From Leptospira sp. (GTDB lineage: Bacteria; Spirochaetota; Leptospiria; Leptospirales; Leptospiraceae): a stretch of 15,953 nt of DNA. Location: positions 1 through 15,953 of the forward strand of contig JAPZTS010000053.1 in the NCBI GenBank assembly GCA_027533185.1, in the 5' to 3' direction. The position numbers were made by a program, and so were the translations under genes. How positions within the stretch are numbered: the stretch's first letter is position 1; every line of letters begins with the position of its first letter. Below, piece by piece: positions 1 through 7,249 of the stretch. The notes beneath the pieces were generated by a model, which saw nothing but the letters and a program-made list of their open reading frames with translations, was not told the origin of the DNA and did no database searches.

Positions 1-270
1 AAGTCGACCTCGAAATTTTTCTCCTTCCCATTTTGCATCAACAAAACCTAAATTTAAGTTGAGCTCATCATTTCGTACCGCTTGTGTAGAGTATAGCCTA
101 TCTTTATTTTTAGGATAATTTAAGTTATGTGAGTAGTATGTGTCTCCAAAAAAACCGAATTTTAAACCATTCTTTTTTTTTTCTTCACTGACAATTTCTT
201 GAGCAGAAAGCGTTCCAAAAACGTGCGAAAAAAAAAACAGAATAAGAAAAAAACAAAATCTTTTAATCAT
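1..270 (-). CDS. OmpL-like outer-membrane beta-barrel porin, N-terminal part (runs off left edge)
   Basis: Ninety codons, open from the ATG at 270 to the window edge, so the gene is cut by the window and not visibly broken. The first 24 residues form a signal peptide: a basic MIKR start, a Phe/Leu-rich core and cleavage likely near LSA|QE. The mature part begins with a short Lys-rich linker, then KFGFFGDTYYSHN (about residues 37-49) and a segment with alternating polar and apolar residues (LNLNLGFVDAKWEG). This opening is typical of the spirochaete/Bacteroidetes OmpL-like porin-2 family, which forms outer-membrane beta-barrels. It is last in a minus-strand series after the cytochrome and DUF455 genes. 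Its start lies 5 bases after a 9-bp hairpin, and its coding strand has two 10-base homopolymers (T10 at 228-237 in the signal peptide, A10 at 173-182 after it). Family assignment from 90 residues is tentative; an outer-membrane barrel is more secure. Confidence 0.72.
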   Translation of the reverse strand, partial: MIKRFCFFLILFFFSHVFGTLSAQEIVSEEKKKNGLKFGFFGDTYYSHNLNYPKNKDRLYSTQAVRNDELNLNLGFVDAKWEGEKFRGRL

Positions 271-275
271 AAGAA

Positions 276-299
276 TTAGCCCTACAAAATTAGGGCCAA
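276..299 (-). promoter_or_regulatory. Hairpin in the porin leader, possibly masking its ribosome binding site
   Basis: Read on the minus strand, TTGGCCCTA and TAGGGCTAA can pair as a 9-bp stem (one G-T wobble) around the six-base loop ATTTTG, ending 5 bases before the porin ATG. The only Shine-Dalgarno-like bases, AGGG about 9 bases before the ATG, lie in the 3' arm of the stem. Folding would therefore hide them. There is no clean run of T after the stem, so a simple Rho-independent terminator is less likely. The regulatory role is inference. Confidence 0.4.
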
Positions 300-318
300 A
301 GGATTACTTTATTTTATT

Positions 319-723
319 TTATTTTTTCAGCAACTCTCGAATCTCTTTTGGAAAACCTATGAGATCTTCAGGTACCTCAATTAAGCGCTTTCGATAATTT
401 TTTTTATAAGATTTTTTAAATTTCGTATGGCAAGCCTTACAAGAATCTTCGGGAGTATTCTGAGAAAGATTTGTATCAACGATTTCTTGCCATTCAGCCC
501 TTTCTTCTGGCACAGCAAGACTAGGAACTTTTGCCAAAATTTTATTCAAATAGTCAGCGTTTCCTTTTTTATCATACAGTTTGGTAGCAGGCTTTGTATA
601 TTCCTCCATAAAATCATGAAGGTTCATCTCTATCTTTTCAGAATTCTTTTTTTTCTGCGCTTCTAATACAAAGCTGAAACAGATAACAGTTACTAAAATA
701 CTAAATGGAATCGTGAATTTCAT
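319..723 (-). CDS. Class II-like c-type cytochrome (single CKACH heme site), exported
   Basis: A 134-residue protein. Residues 1-22 form a signal peptide (MKFT, hydrophobic core, cleavage near VLEA|Q), so it should act in the periplasm. The rest is largely helical and charged. One covalent heme motif, C95-K-A-C98-H99, is followed by a basic helix (KFKKSYKKNYRKR). A single CXXCH close to the C-terminus followed by a basic helix is the layout of class II cytochromes (cytochrome c' and c-556), which are four-helix bundles. Met33 near the mature N-terminus could be the sixth heme ligand, as in c-556, but this is inferred. The ATG is preceded by AGGAG at a good distance. The gene starts 21 bases after the DUF455 stop and ends 48 bases before the porin start, so the three are probably cotranscribed. 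The electron partner is unknown. Confidence 0.78.
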   Translation of the reverse strand: MKFTIPFSILVTVICFSFVLEAQKKKNSEKIEMNLHDFMEEYTKPATKLYDKKGNADYLNKILAKVPSLAVPEERAEWQEIVDTNLSQNTPEDSCKACHTKFKKSYKKNYRKRLIEVPEDLIGFPKEIRELLKK

Positions 724-744
724 AAATCTCCTGGTGGAAGAACA

Positions 745-1620
745 TTACGACAGGTTTGCAATAGAATCAAGCCTGTTTTTACGCAAAAGAACCTCATTTA
801 TCTGGAATTTTTTTAAGGACTCTTGGTTTACCCGACCCGTATATTCATCTTCATACAATCCTAACTTCGATATAAAATCAGCATCAAAGCCAGCGAGCTT
901 TCTCGTATCAGGCAAATACGAATAGCCTTTCGCCCGTCTTGGAGTAAAGGGAAACTGAATCAACGATTGGTAGTACGTCCAGAGATCCTGATCATCTGGC
1001 TTCGATTTAGTTACAATTCGTAATCCGCGTTTTACATGTTTGATCTCGTCTTCAAAAATAGTTAGCATTATATCTGCCGTTTGGTGATCTCCAAAATAAC
1101 GAAAGACCTTGGCATAAACCTGTGAATAGTCTAAATTTGCGCCTTCAAATGAGAGAGATAAAACTGCAGAAAAACTTTCAAGAGAATGAAACTGTCCAAT
1201 TTGTTTCCAAAAAATATAATTGAGAGGAATATCTCCAAATTGAATTCCAAAGTGATTCATTCGATCAATGTAAAGCTTCAGATGATTTTGTTCTTCTTCA
1301 ATCGTTTTGATAAATCCAATTTTTGTGGATTTGGGAGCATCTGGGAATGCTAACAAGGCCCAAGCAAACAGCTCGATTGCCATAAGTTCATGATTTGCAA
1401 AATGGTGTAAAGTAAGACCACGATTAGAAGCTAGATTGAGATGTTCTAAACGTGGAATTTTTATCTTTTTATCAGAAAATTGAATCGATTTTGACCGACT
1501 TGGTTGCTCAAGGCGGATAGAAATCGATTCCTCTTCTTCCCAAACATTTGCAGGAGGCATAAGTTTATCCTCTAGCGACTCAGAACGTAACAAATGCTTT
1601 GCGTATTCAGAAATTTTCAT
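745..1620 (-). CDS. DUF455 family ferritin-like di-iron protein
   Basis: A 291-residue cytosolic protein without a signal peptide. The core (about residues 70-205) has the ferritin-like pattern of two helix pairs: Glu78 in HHFANHELMAIE, E110-x-x-H113 in EEEQNHLKLY, Glu159 in LSFEGANLDY, and E192-x-x-H195 in FEDEIKHVKRG. The spacings (32 residues between Glu78 and Glu110, 33 between Glu159 and Glu192) fit a complete two-iron site. These motifs and the FGDHQTADIM segment are characteristic of DUF455 (PF04305), a family related in fold to the MiaE tRNA hydroxylase whose substrate is not established. The C-terminal 80 residues (PFTPRRAKGYSYLPDTRKLAGFD) are specific to the subgroup. The start has only a poor ribosome binding site. 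The gene leads the minus-strand group with the cytochrome and porin, so a redox link is possible but unproven. Confidence 0.8.
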   Translation of the reverse strand: MKISEYAKHLLRSESLEDKLMPPANVWEEEESISIRLEQPSRSKSIQFSDKKIKIPRLEHLNLASNRGLTLHHFANHELMAIELFAWALLAFPDAPKSTKIGFIKTIEEEQNHLKLYIDRMNHFGIQFGDIPLNYIFWKQIGQFHSLESFSAVLSLSFEGANLDYSQVYAKVFRYFGDHQTADIMLTIFEDEIKHVKRGLRIVTKSKPDDQDLWTYYQSLIQFPFTPRRAKGYSYLPDTRKLAGFDADFISKLGLYEDEYTGRVNQESLKKFQINEVLLRKNRLDSIANLS

Positions 1621-1702
1621 TTAATAAAGAACTTTAAAATGATAAACGAATTTTATACCATTCTATTGATCCAATAAAAAGAGAAAGAAAGTTTTTAAAT
1701 AA

Positions 1703-1731
1703 TTTTCACTTGAAGACGATAGATTTATCAT
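1703..1731 (+). promoter_or_regulatory. Candidate sigma70-type promoter for the ATL-thiD operon
   Basis: TTTTCA (1703-1708) and TATCAT (1726-1731) are separated by 17 bases and match the -35 and -10 consensus at 4/6 and 5/6 positions. Transcription would begin near 1738, about 44 bases before the first gene. The region is very AT-rich, so chance matches are common. The 161-base spacer 1621-1781 must also hold the promoter of the divergent DUF455 gene, for which I see no convincing pair. Confidence 0.3.
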
Positions 1732-1781
1732 GATTTTATTATCAAATTTTTCAAAAACAATCTTTTAGAATGAACTGAAGC

Positions 1782-2111
1782 ATGAGTGAACATTTTTTTG
1801 AATCCGTTTATGAAGTTGTGAAAAAAATACCTAAAGGCAAGGTGACGACCTATGGGCATATTGCTCTTCTTTTGGGGAAACCAAGGGCAGCTCGTGTCGT
1901 TGGTTATGCTCTCAATGCTCTCCAAAAAGATTTAGAAACCTCAATCCCTTGGCAGAGAGTAATCAATGCGAAAGGACAAATATCTTTTAAAGGGGAAGTC
2001 CTTCGTGCAAACCTTCAAAAAAAACTCCTAGAAAAAGAAAAGATCGTTTTTAACACAAAAACCGAAATCGTTGACTTTGAAGTTTATGGTTGGTTCCCTG
2101 GAACAAAATGA
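1782..2111 (+). CDS. Alkyltransferase-like (ATL) protein, DNA base-flipping lesion sensor
   Basis: A 109-residue protein matching the C-terminal DNA-binding domain of O6-alkylguanine-DNA alkyltransferases: [20 protein letters not shown], then [12 protein letters not shown] containing the helix-turn-helix and arginine finger (RAARVVG), then [14 protein letters not shown]. The normal PCHRV active site reads PWQRV, with Trp57 in place of the methyl-accepting cysteine. In the known ATL family (E. coli YbaZ, S. pombe Atl1) this substitution gives a protein that cannot transfer alkyl groups. It binds O6-alkylguanine, flips the base out and directs the lesion to nucleotide excision repair. The protein should act in the cytoplasm on the nucleoid. 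Its TGA stop overlaps the ATG of thiD, so the two are translationally coupled, though no shared pathway is obvious. The first ATG gives the full family N-terminus; the ribosome binding site is weak. Confidence 0.88.
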   Translation: MSEHFFESVYEVVKKIPKGKVTTYGHIALLLGKPRAARVVGYALNALQKDLETSIPWQRVINAKGQISFKGEVLRANLQKKLLEKEKIVFNTKTEIVDFEVYGWFPGTK

Positions 2112-2896
2112 AAGAATTGCCTATTACATTAACAATTGCAGGTTCTGACTCTGGTGGTGGTGCCGGAGTCCAAGCAGATCTAAAAACTTTTACCGCATTA
2201 CACACATTTGGTACGACTGTTTTTACTTGTTTAACAGCGCAAAATCCCGATGGAGTTTCTGATGTCCATGAAGTACCGATCGATTTTGTAAATGCTCAAT
2301 TGAATGCTGTTCAAACTTTTTTTCCAATAAAAGCAGCAAAGACTGGGATGTTATTTTCCGAAGGCATTATAAAAACTGTTGCAGAGTTTTTTTATGAAAA
2401 CCCTGAAATCCAATTGGTCGTTGATCCAGTAATGGTTGCCACTAGCGGTGCAAAACTATTGTTAGACGACGCAATTAAGTCACTGGCTGAAGAATTGATC
2501 CCTTTGGCCAAGTTGATAACTCCCAATTTGGATGAAGCTTCTCTTTTGATTGGAAAACAAATCCATGAAGAAGACCAGCTTGTACCCATGGCAAAGGAAA
2601 TATTTGAAAAATTCAAGATTCCCGTACTATTAAAAGGTGGTCACCTAGCTAATACTTCTGAAGCAATTGATGTTCTTTATGATGGAGACTCTCATTACAC
2701 ATTCGTAAAACCATTCCTAAAAGATCGAAATACCCATGGATCGGGGTGTACATTTTCTTCAGCGATTACGGCATTTTTAGCGCGTGGTAAAAAATTACCG
2801 GAAGCGATTGGCCTTGCAAAAGAATACCTTCACAAGTCTATCGACGAATCGATTGTAACAGGACCGACAATGCATATCAACCATTTAACGGATTGA
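2108..2896 (+). CDS. thiD: Hydroxymethylpyrimidine / phosphomethylpyrimidine kinase
   Basis: A 262-residue ribokinase-fold enzyme of thiamine synthesis that phosphorylates hydroxymethylpyrimidine (HMP) to HMP-P and then HMP-PP. The family motifs occur in order: [18 protein letters not shown] (11-28), [10 protein letters not shown] (37-46, HMP pocket), KTGML (78-82), [11 protein letters not shown] (104-114), TPNLDEA (138-144), LLKGGH (174-179), and the anion-hole motif THGSGC (209-214), whose GSGC holds the catalytic region. Length is normal. I chose the ATG at 2108, which overlaps the upstream TGA as ATGA; an upstream in-frame ATG at 2090 would add six residues (MVPWNK) and overlap the ATL gene more deeply. 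No thiamine pyrophosphate riboswitch is visible in the leader and no other thiamine gene is adjacent. The end is convergent with the sigma54 activator, 61 bases away. Confidence 0.95.
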   Translation: MKELPITLTIAGSDSGGGAGVQADLKTFTALHTFGTTVFTCLTAQNPDGVSDVHEVPIDFVNAQLNAVQTFFPIKAAKTGMLFSEGIIKTVAEFFYENPEIQLVVDPVMVATSGAKLLLDDAIKSLAEELIPLAKLITPNLDEASLLIGKQIHEEDQLVPMAKEIFEKFKIPVLLKGGHLANTSEAIDVLYDGDSHYTFVKPFLKDRNTHGSGCTFSSAITAFLARGKKLPEAIGLAKEYLHKSIDESIVTGPTMHINHLTD

Positions 2897-2957
2897 TAGC
2901 AGGCAAGACAGGCAAGATCTATAATTTTGAAACAAACAAAGATTCGGTATCTAATTC

Positions 2958-5075
2958 TCAGTATTCGATATTTAGCTCTTTGATTTTTTTATCTAAAGTG
3001 TTTCGATTGATTCCTAAAAATTTAGCAACACGTGTCTTAGTATAACGATACTTTTTCATTGCATACTGAATGAGTCTAGATTCAACCTCGTTTAAGACAA
3101 TCTCCATTGCACGACCATCCAATCCATCTAATTGACTTGGAGTGAGTCGACCAGAGGCCAAATCTAAAGGCTCCCCTCCTTGTATGGCTTCGACAGTTGC
3201 AAAACTAGGAGTTTCGATAGCTGCCTCGTTTGTCTCATCAATATTTTGTAGAATGTCAGCAAAATCTTCTTCAGTTAAGGTTTCGTCCTGGCTTAACACT
3301 ACGGCTCTTTCAATTACGTTCTCAAGTTCTCGAACGTTTCCAGGCCATCTATATTTTAACAAAAGTTTACTTGCTTCCCTGGAAATACCTTTGATCACTT
3401 TATTATTATCTTTGGTATACTTTTCTAGAAAGTGGTTGATTAGAAGTGGAATGTCTTCCGTTCTTTCACGTAGGGGAGGTGTATTTATTTTTACAACATT
3501 CAATCGGTAAAACAAATCTGCGCGGAACTTCTTTTCTGCAACCAGTTGCTCTAACTCGGCGTTCGTTGCCGCGATGATTCGAACATCCACCTTCTTAACC
3601 TTAGTTGAACCAATAGCCTCGATTTCCCGTTCTTGTAATACTCGTAAAAGTTTAGATTGAAGATTGAGATCCATCTCACCGATTTCGTCTAAGAAAATGG
3701 TTCCTGTATCTGCCATCTCAAATTTTCCTTTTTTATCTGTAACTGCTCCGGTAAAACTCCCCTTTTTATGCCCAAAAAGTTCACTTTCCAAAAGATTCTC
3801 AGGTATTGCGGCACAATTGATTTTGATAAATGGATTTTCCGACCTCGAACTGTTGTAATGAATTGCGTTGGCGATCATCTCCTTTCCAGTTCCAGACTCA
3901 CCCGTTATTAAGACAGAAGCTCTAGAATCGGCAACCAGTTGAATTTTTTCAAACATCTTTTCCATTGAGGATGCTTTTCCGATTAAAGAACCAAACTTAT
4001 ATTTATTTTTCAACTCTCGTTTGAGTTGAATATTCTCTCTCGAAATTTCTTTTTTTGCTTCTTCGACTAACGTTTGAATCTTTATTGATTGGGATATAAT
4101 AGATGCAACAACTTGCAAAAAATCTAAAAACGACTTTAGATCCGTATGTTTTTGTTGGACAATAAATGCATTCACAACTCCTAAAGTGTTTTGTTCACTT
4201 AAAATTGGAGCACACAACAAACTGACATTATGTGGATCGTGTTTAAAATGCGAAAGATAACCAACTCGATTTAAGAAAGCAGGATGGTTGGCAACTGACT
4301 CTATGATCATTGGTTCACCTGATTCAAATACCTTTCCTGTAATTCCCTCTCCAGGTTGGTATGTTCCTTTATCAAACTCCTCAGGAGATAAACCCGAAGC
4401 TGCAACAATACGAAGAAGACCTTCTTCTTTATTATGGAGAACAATACTTCCCTTTTCCAATCTAAGTGAGCGTTCCATTGTAACCATTATAGAATCAAAA
4501 ACTTCAGTTTGATCTAAGGAGGATGACACAACTTTTGCGATTTCAATAAGCGTTGCTTGGATCCTCGTCCGTTGCTCTAAACTTCTAATTGTCTGTAAGT
4601 TTTTAAAAATTTGTCCTGCTTGATTTGCGAGAACACTTACAATTTCTAACATTTCGGCAGTGAATGCATTCAAACGATTTGAATCTAAAGATATTACTCC
4701 AATAATTCCGTCTTCAAGGATCATAGGAGCGACTAACTCCGATTTGATATCTTCCTTAACCTGAATGTAGTCCGGATCTTTTGAAACATCGTTAACGAGT
4801 TTTGCCTTACCAGTCGAGGCAGCCATTCCGGTAATCCCCTGTCCAATTTTAAGTTTGGTCTCACGCAGGATTTGCTGGTTCATGCCACGAGATGTTACAG
4901 CATCCAAAACTCCAGATTTTTCATCGATTAGCATAAGTGAGCCCGATTCGACCCCGCAAATTTGGATGCAACGATCCAAAATCAATTCCAAAAGACCATC
5001 CGGGTCTTGTGCAGAATTCATGGCCATGGCAACGTCATGGATGGATTGGATAGGGTTGATTTTCTTCACACTCAT
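2958..5075 (-). CDS. Sigma54-dependent transcriptional activator (GAF-GAF-AAA+-Fis)
   Basis: A 705-residue enhancer-binding protein. Domains in order: GAF 1 (about 10-160), GAF 2 (about 170-335), a short coiled linker (335-360), the sigma54-interacting AAA+ ATPase (about 360-600), and a Fis-type helix-turn-helix (about 658-700, [19 protein letters not shown]). The ATPase is complete: Walker A GESGTGKE (392-399), sigma54 loop GSFTGA (439-444), Walker [10 protein letters not shown] (459-467), sensor I IIAATN (500-505), arginine-finger region FRADLFYRL (517-525), and sensor [12 protein letters not shown] (577-586). There is no receiver domain, so activity is probably set by a small ligand or redox signal through the GAF domains and not by a histidine kinase. 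It should use ATP to remodel sigma54 RNA polymerase. It is divergent from the GAF/SpoIIE phosphatase across a 245-base spacer with two matching dyads. The signal and targets cannot be read from sequence. Confidence 0.93.
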   Translation of the reverse strand: MSVKKINPIQSIHDVAMAMNSAQDPDGLLELILDRCIQICGVESGSLMLIDEKSGVLDAVTSRGMNQQILRETKLKIGQGITGMAASTGKAKLVNDVSKDPDYIQVKEDIKSELVAPMILEDGIIGVISLDSNRLNAFTAEMLEIVSVLANQAGQIFKNLQTIRSLEQRTRIQATLIEIAKVVSSSLDQTEVFDSIMVTMERSLRLEKGSIVLHNKEEGLLRIVAASGLSPEEFDKGTYQPGEGITGKVFESGEPMIIESVANHPAFLNRVGYLSHFKHDPHNVSLLCAPILSEQNTLGVVNAFIVQQKHTDLKSFLDFLQVVASIISQSIKIQTLVEEAKKEISRENIQLKRELKNKYKFGSLIGKASSMEKMFEKIQLVADSRASVLITGESGTGKEMIANAIHYNSSRSENPFIKINCAAIPENLLESELFGHKKGSFTGAVTDKKGKFEMADTGTIFLDEIGEMDLNLQSKLLRVLQEREIEAIGSTKVKKVDVRIIAATNAELEQLVAEKKFRADLFYRLNVVKINTPPLRERTEDIPLLINHFLEKYTKDNNKVIKGISREASKLLLKYRWPGNVRELENVIERAVVLSQDETLTEEDFADILQNIDETNEAAIETPSFATVEAIQGGEPLDLASGRLTPSQLDGLDGRAMEIVLNEVESRLIQYAMKKYRYTKTRVAKFLGINRNTLDKKIKELNIEY

Positions 5076-5145
5076 TTTTCTGCTCTTAAAATTGACGGTT
5101 CGCTTAAAAATAGACCAATATTCTATGCATATACTATCATCATAA

Positions 5146-5162
5146 TGCTAATTTTGTAAGCA
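5146..5162. promoter_or_regulatory. 17-bp dyad 1, candidate operator or activator site
   Basis: TGCTAATTTTGTAAGCA has inverted ends TGCT/AGCA. It matches dyad 2 at 5226-5242 in 13 of 17 positions, including all the outer bases. It lies 71 bases before the sigma54 activator start (minus strand) and about 160 before the phosphatase start. Its length and symmetry suit a Fis-type helix-turn-helix dimer. Binding is inferred. Confidence 0.45.
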
Positions 5163-5167
5163 ATTAT

Positions 5168-5197
5168 TTGAAATCTGCGACAATTGGTCTCAATAAT
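5168..5197 (+). promoter_or_regulatory. Candidate sigma70-type promoter for the phosphatase-tilS-engB operon
   Basis: TTGAAA (5168-5173) and AATAAT (5192-5197) each match consensus at 5 of 6 positions and are 18 bases apart. Transcription would start near 5204, giving a leader of about 117 bases that includes dyad 2. If used, dyad 2 would sit just downstream of the start, a repressor-like position. This is an alternative to the sigma54-like element at 5270-5285; the sequence alone cannot decide between them. Confidence 0.35.
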
Positions 5198-5225
5198 TCT
5201 CGAAATCATGCGAAAACCTTATATT

Positions 5226-5242
5226 TGCTTATACTTTAAGCA
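5226..5242. promoter_or_regulatory. 17-bp dyad 2, candidate operator or activator site
   Basis: TGCTTATACTTTAAGCA is a perfect 6-bp inverted repeat (TGCTTA/TAAGCA) around TACTT. It is the better half of a pair with 5146-5162, spaced 80 bp start to start. Two related palindromes between a DNA-binding regulator and a divergent operon are a common arrangement for autoregulation and control of the neighbour. Confidence 0.5.
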
Positions 5243-5269
5243 CAAATCGTACCAGGTTGATCGGAGAAA

Positions 5270-5285
5270 TGGGAAAATACTTGTA
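5270..5285 (+). promoter_or_regulatory. Weak sigma54-like (-24/-12) element upstream of the phosphatase gene
   Basis: TGGGAAAATACTTGTA fits the -24/-12 pattern TGGCACGNNNNTTGCW at TGG, TTG and the final A, with correct spacing (GG, ten bases, then G). The -12 C is replaced by T, which usually weakens sigma54 binding. A start near 5296 would put dyads 2 and 1 about 62 and 142 bases upstream, plausible for enhancer sites. Low confidence, mentioned because the neighbouring gene is a sigma54 activator. Confidence 0.22.
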
Positions 5286-5320
5286 GGACCACAAAAAACA
5301 GATTCAAATAAGAGGGTTCT

Positions 5321-7249
5321 ATGTCCCAACCAGTGATCGAAGAAACTCTCTGCCTGCTATGTGCAGAAGCACAAATACCTGATGGAGTTACCAGACAAGG
5401 TCGATTTTATTGTCGAACTTGTGATAGGGAGTGGATTCTAGAAAAACGAAAGATTCCGAGGATTGGAAAAAATGTACTTACTTCCAAAGAAAAAACAGAA
5501 TTTCTCTTGGATAACCTTTCCCTTTTCAATTCATCAATGGGTCTCGATGATCTTATGTACCGATTTACTGATCTTATCAAAGAACGACTCAAACGTGATA
5601 AGATTGCAATTTTTATCACAAACCTTGAGTTAGGTGAAATATCGTTAGCTTATTATTCAGCACCACAAAAAAGTTTACAAAGAGCTATTAAACGGATTCG
5701 TTTAGACTATGACCTAAGCTATGGTATCCTAGTTGAAAGTATGGCTAAAAGAGAGTCTTGTTTTTACCATTTGAAAGATCAAACACATCCATTTTACAAA
5801 TTCTATTCCGATTTAACTGGAACCAAATCACAATTAATTATCCCGATAATCTATGCAAATACTGCAATGGGAATGTTAGCCGTAGACTATGACGATATGG
5901 ATGACACAAGTTTTATAGAAGATCAAGAGATTCTTGAATTAGTCGTTGGTCAATTTGCAGTATCTCTTCGTAACTCCCTTCTTTACTCTCTTTCTCAAAA
6001 TCAATCGAAGAACTTTCAAAGTCTGCATACAGCAGCACTTACTTTAAGTAGACTGTATCTAGACAATCACGATGAAATGATACGAATGATTCTACTAACA
6101 CTTGCAGGTATAGTTGAATCCCATATTGCATGTTTGATAGAGAGACCAAAAGACTTAGATCACGTTCGTATTTTTAAATTATTTAGAGATTTAGAAAATT
6201 TTCATATTTCAACTGAAACATTTCAACTAGAATCAAAAAGGGTTATGGAATTGTTTCATAAAAAGGAAACGCTAATTCTTGATCCTGATGACCAACCAAT
6301 TTTTAAAACATTGGCAGTGACAGGGAAGGAACTAGCACTCATTCCCATAATACTAGAAAATGGAACTGAATGTATTTTTATCTTAGCAAAACCTGATTCC
6401 AGGTTCCCACAAGATGAAATGGAAGCACTCAATGCTTTCGTATCCCTTGCTCGTATCACAATGGAAAATGCAAATCTTTATGATAATCTCTCCAAAAAAG
6501 AAAGATTAGAAAAAGAGATTGAAATCGCTAAAGAAATCCAAACTACATTGCTACCGAGAAAACTCCCGGAAATCAAAGGATTTTCCTGTGGCGGATTTAT
6601 GCTCCCAGCGAGGGGCATTGGTGGAGATTACTACGATTTTATCTTATCACCCAATCGATCAGAACTCTTTGTTTGTATTGGAGATGTGAGTGGAAAGGGT
6701 GTTGCGGCTGGTTTAGTGATGGCAACAGTCAGAACCATCTTACATTCATTAGTAAGAGTCAGGGACTCACCTTGGGAAATTCTAAACGATATAAACAACT
6801 ATCTTTATAGCAGCTACAAGGAAGCAATGACACCTAGATTCATGAGTATGATTCTAATGCGATGGAACATTGAATCTGATGAAATTCTTATATCGGGAGC
6901 AGGTCATGGGAATTTTTATCTCTATAATTCTCTAGATAGAAAACTCCGCTCGATTGAGACGGGTGGGGTGATTCTTGGTATTTCACCCGATATAGACCCA
7001 CATAAAAATCAAATTCGTATGTCGCTAAATCCAGGGGACACAATCCTTATGTATACAGATGGAGTCACCGAAACCTTGGACCAAGCAGAAGGACAATTTG
7101 GAGAACTGAATTTGGAGCAAAGTTTTTTAAGTTGTGTAGACAAGGATCCTAAACTGATTTTAGAATCCATTTATAGCCAGTTGCAGAACTTTGCAAAAGG
7201 CAATGAGCAACATGACGATATTACGATGGTTGCATTAAAAAAACTATGA
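5321..7249 (+). CDS. PP2C-type (SpoIIE/RsbU-like) serine phosphatase with zinc ribbon and two GAF domains
   Basis: A 642-residue cytoplasmic protein. The N-terminus has a four-cysteine zinc-ribbon-like pair, C11-L-L-C14 and C31-R-T-C34. A GAF domain follows (about 60-225), then a second, more divergent GAF-like domain (about 235-390), then a linker helix in the form typical of this family (LEKEIEIAKEIQTTLLP, 396-412). The SpoIIE phosphatase domain spans about 415-642. Its metal-binding motifs are intact: GGDYYDF (434-440), GDVSGKGVAAGLVMA (454-468), YTDGVTE (578-584) and HDDIT (631-635). Relatives dephosphorylate anti-sigma-factor antagonists in partner-switching pathways; no antagonist or anti-sigma gene is in this window, so the substrate is unknown. 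GAAT-free AGAGGG lies 4 bases before the ATG. The stop overlaps the tilS ATG (ATGA). It is divergent from a GAF-GAF sigma54 activator, which suggests linked sensing. Confidence 0.9.
   Translation: MSQPVIEETLCLLCAEAQIPDGVTRQGRFYCRTCDREWILEKRKIPRIGKNVLTSKEKTEFLLDNLSLFNSSMGLDDLMYRFTDLIKERLKRDKIAIFITNLELGEISLAYYSAPQKSLQRAIKRIRLDYDLSYGILVESMAKRESCFYHLKDQTHPFYKFYSDLTGTKSQLIIPIIYANTAMGMLAVDYDDMDDTSFIEDQEILELVVGQFAVSLRNSLLYSLSQNQSKNFQSLHTAALTLSRLYLDNHDEMIRMILLTLAGIVESHIACLIERPKDLDHVRIFKLFRDLENFHISTETFQLESKRVMELFHKKETLILDPDDQPIFKTLAVTGKELALIPIILENGTECIFILAKPDSRFPQDEMEALNAFVSLARITMENANLYDNLSKKERLEKEIEIAKEIQTTLLPRKLPEIKGFSCGGFMLPARGIGGDYYDFILSPNRSELFVCIGDVSGKGVAAGLVMATVRTILHSLVRVRDSPWEILNDINNYLYSSYKEAMTPRFMSMILMRWNIESDEILISGAGHGNFYLYNSLDRKLRSIETGGVILGISPDIDPHKNQIRMSLNPGDTILMYTDGVTETLDQAEGQFGELNLEQSFLSCVDKDPKLILESIYSQLQNFAKGNEQHDDITMVALKKL

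Noticed and set aside
1621..1781. Thiamine pyrophosphate riboswitch ahead of the thiD operon
   Set aside because: I found no CTGAGA-type THI-box core or matching helices in this leader.
2900..2917. Tandem repeat CAGGCAAGA x2 between thiD and the sigma54 activator
   Set aside because: Only two 9-base copies in a convergent spacer, with no inverted symmetry or link to a gene start; likely chance or a small duplication.
5100..5130. Sigma54 promoter for the activator itself on the minus strand
   Set aside because: The best GG...GC pair (around TTGGTCTATTTTTAAGC) has 11 bases between the elements instead of 10, and sigma54 tolerates spacing changes poorly.
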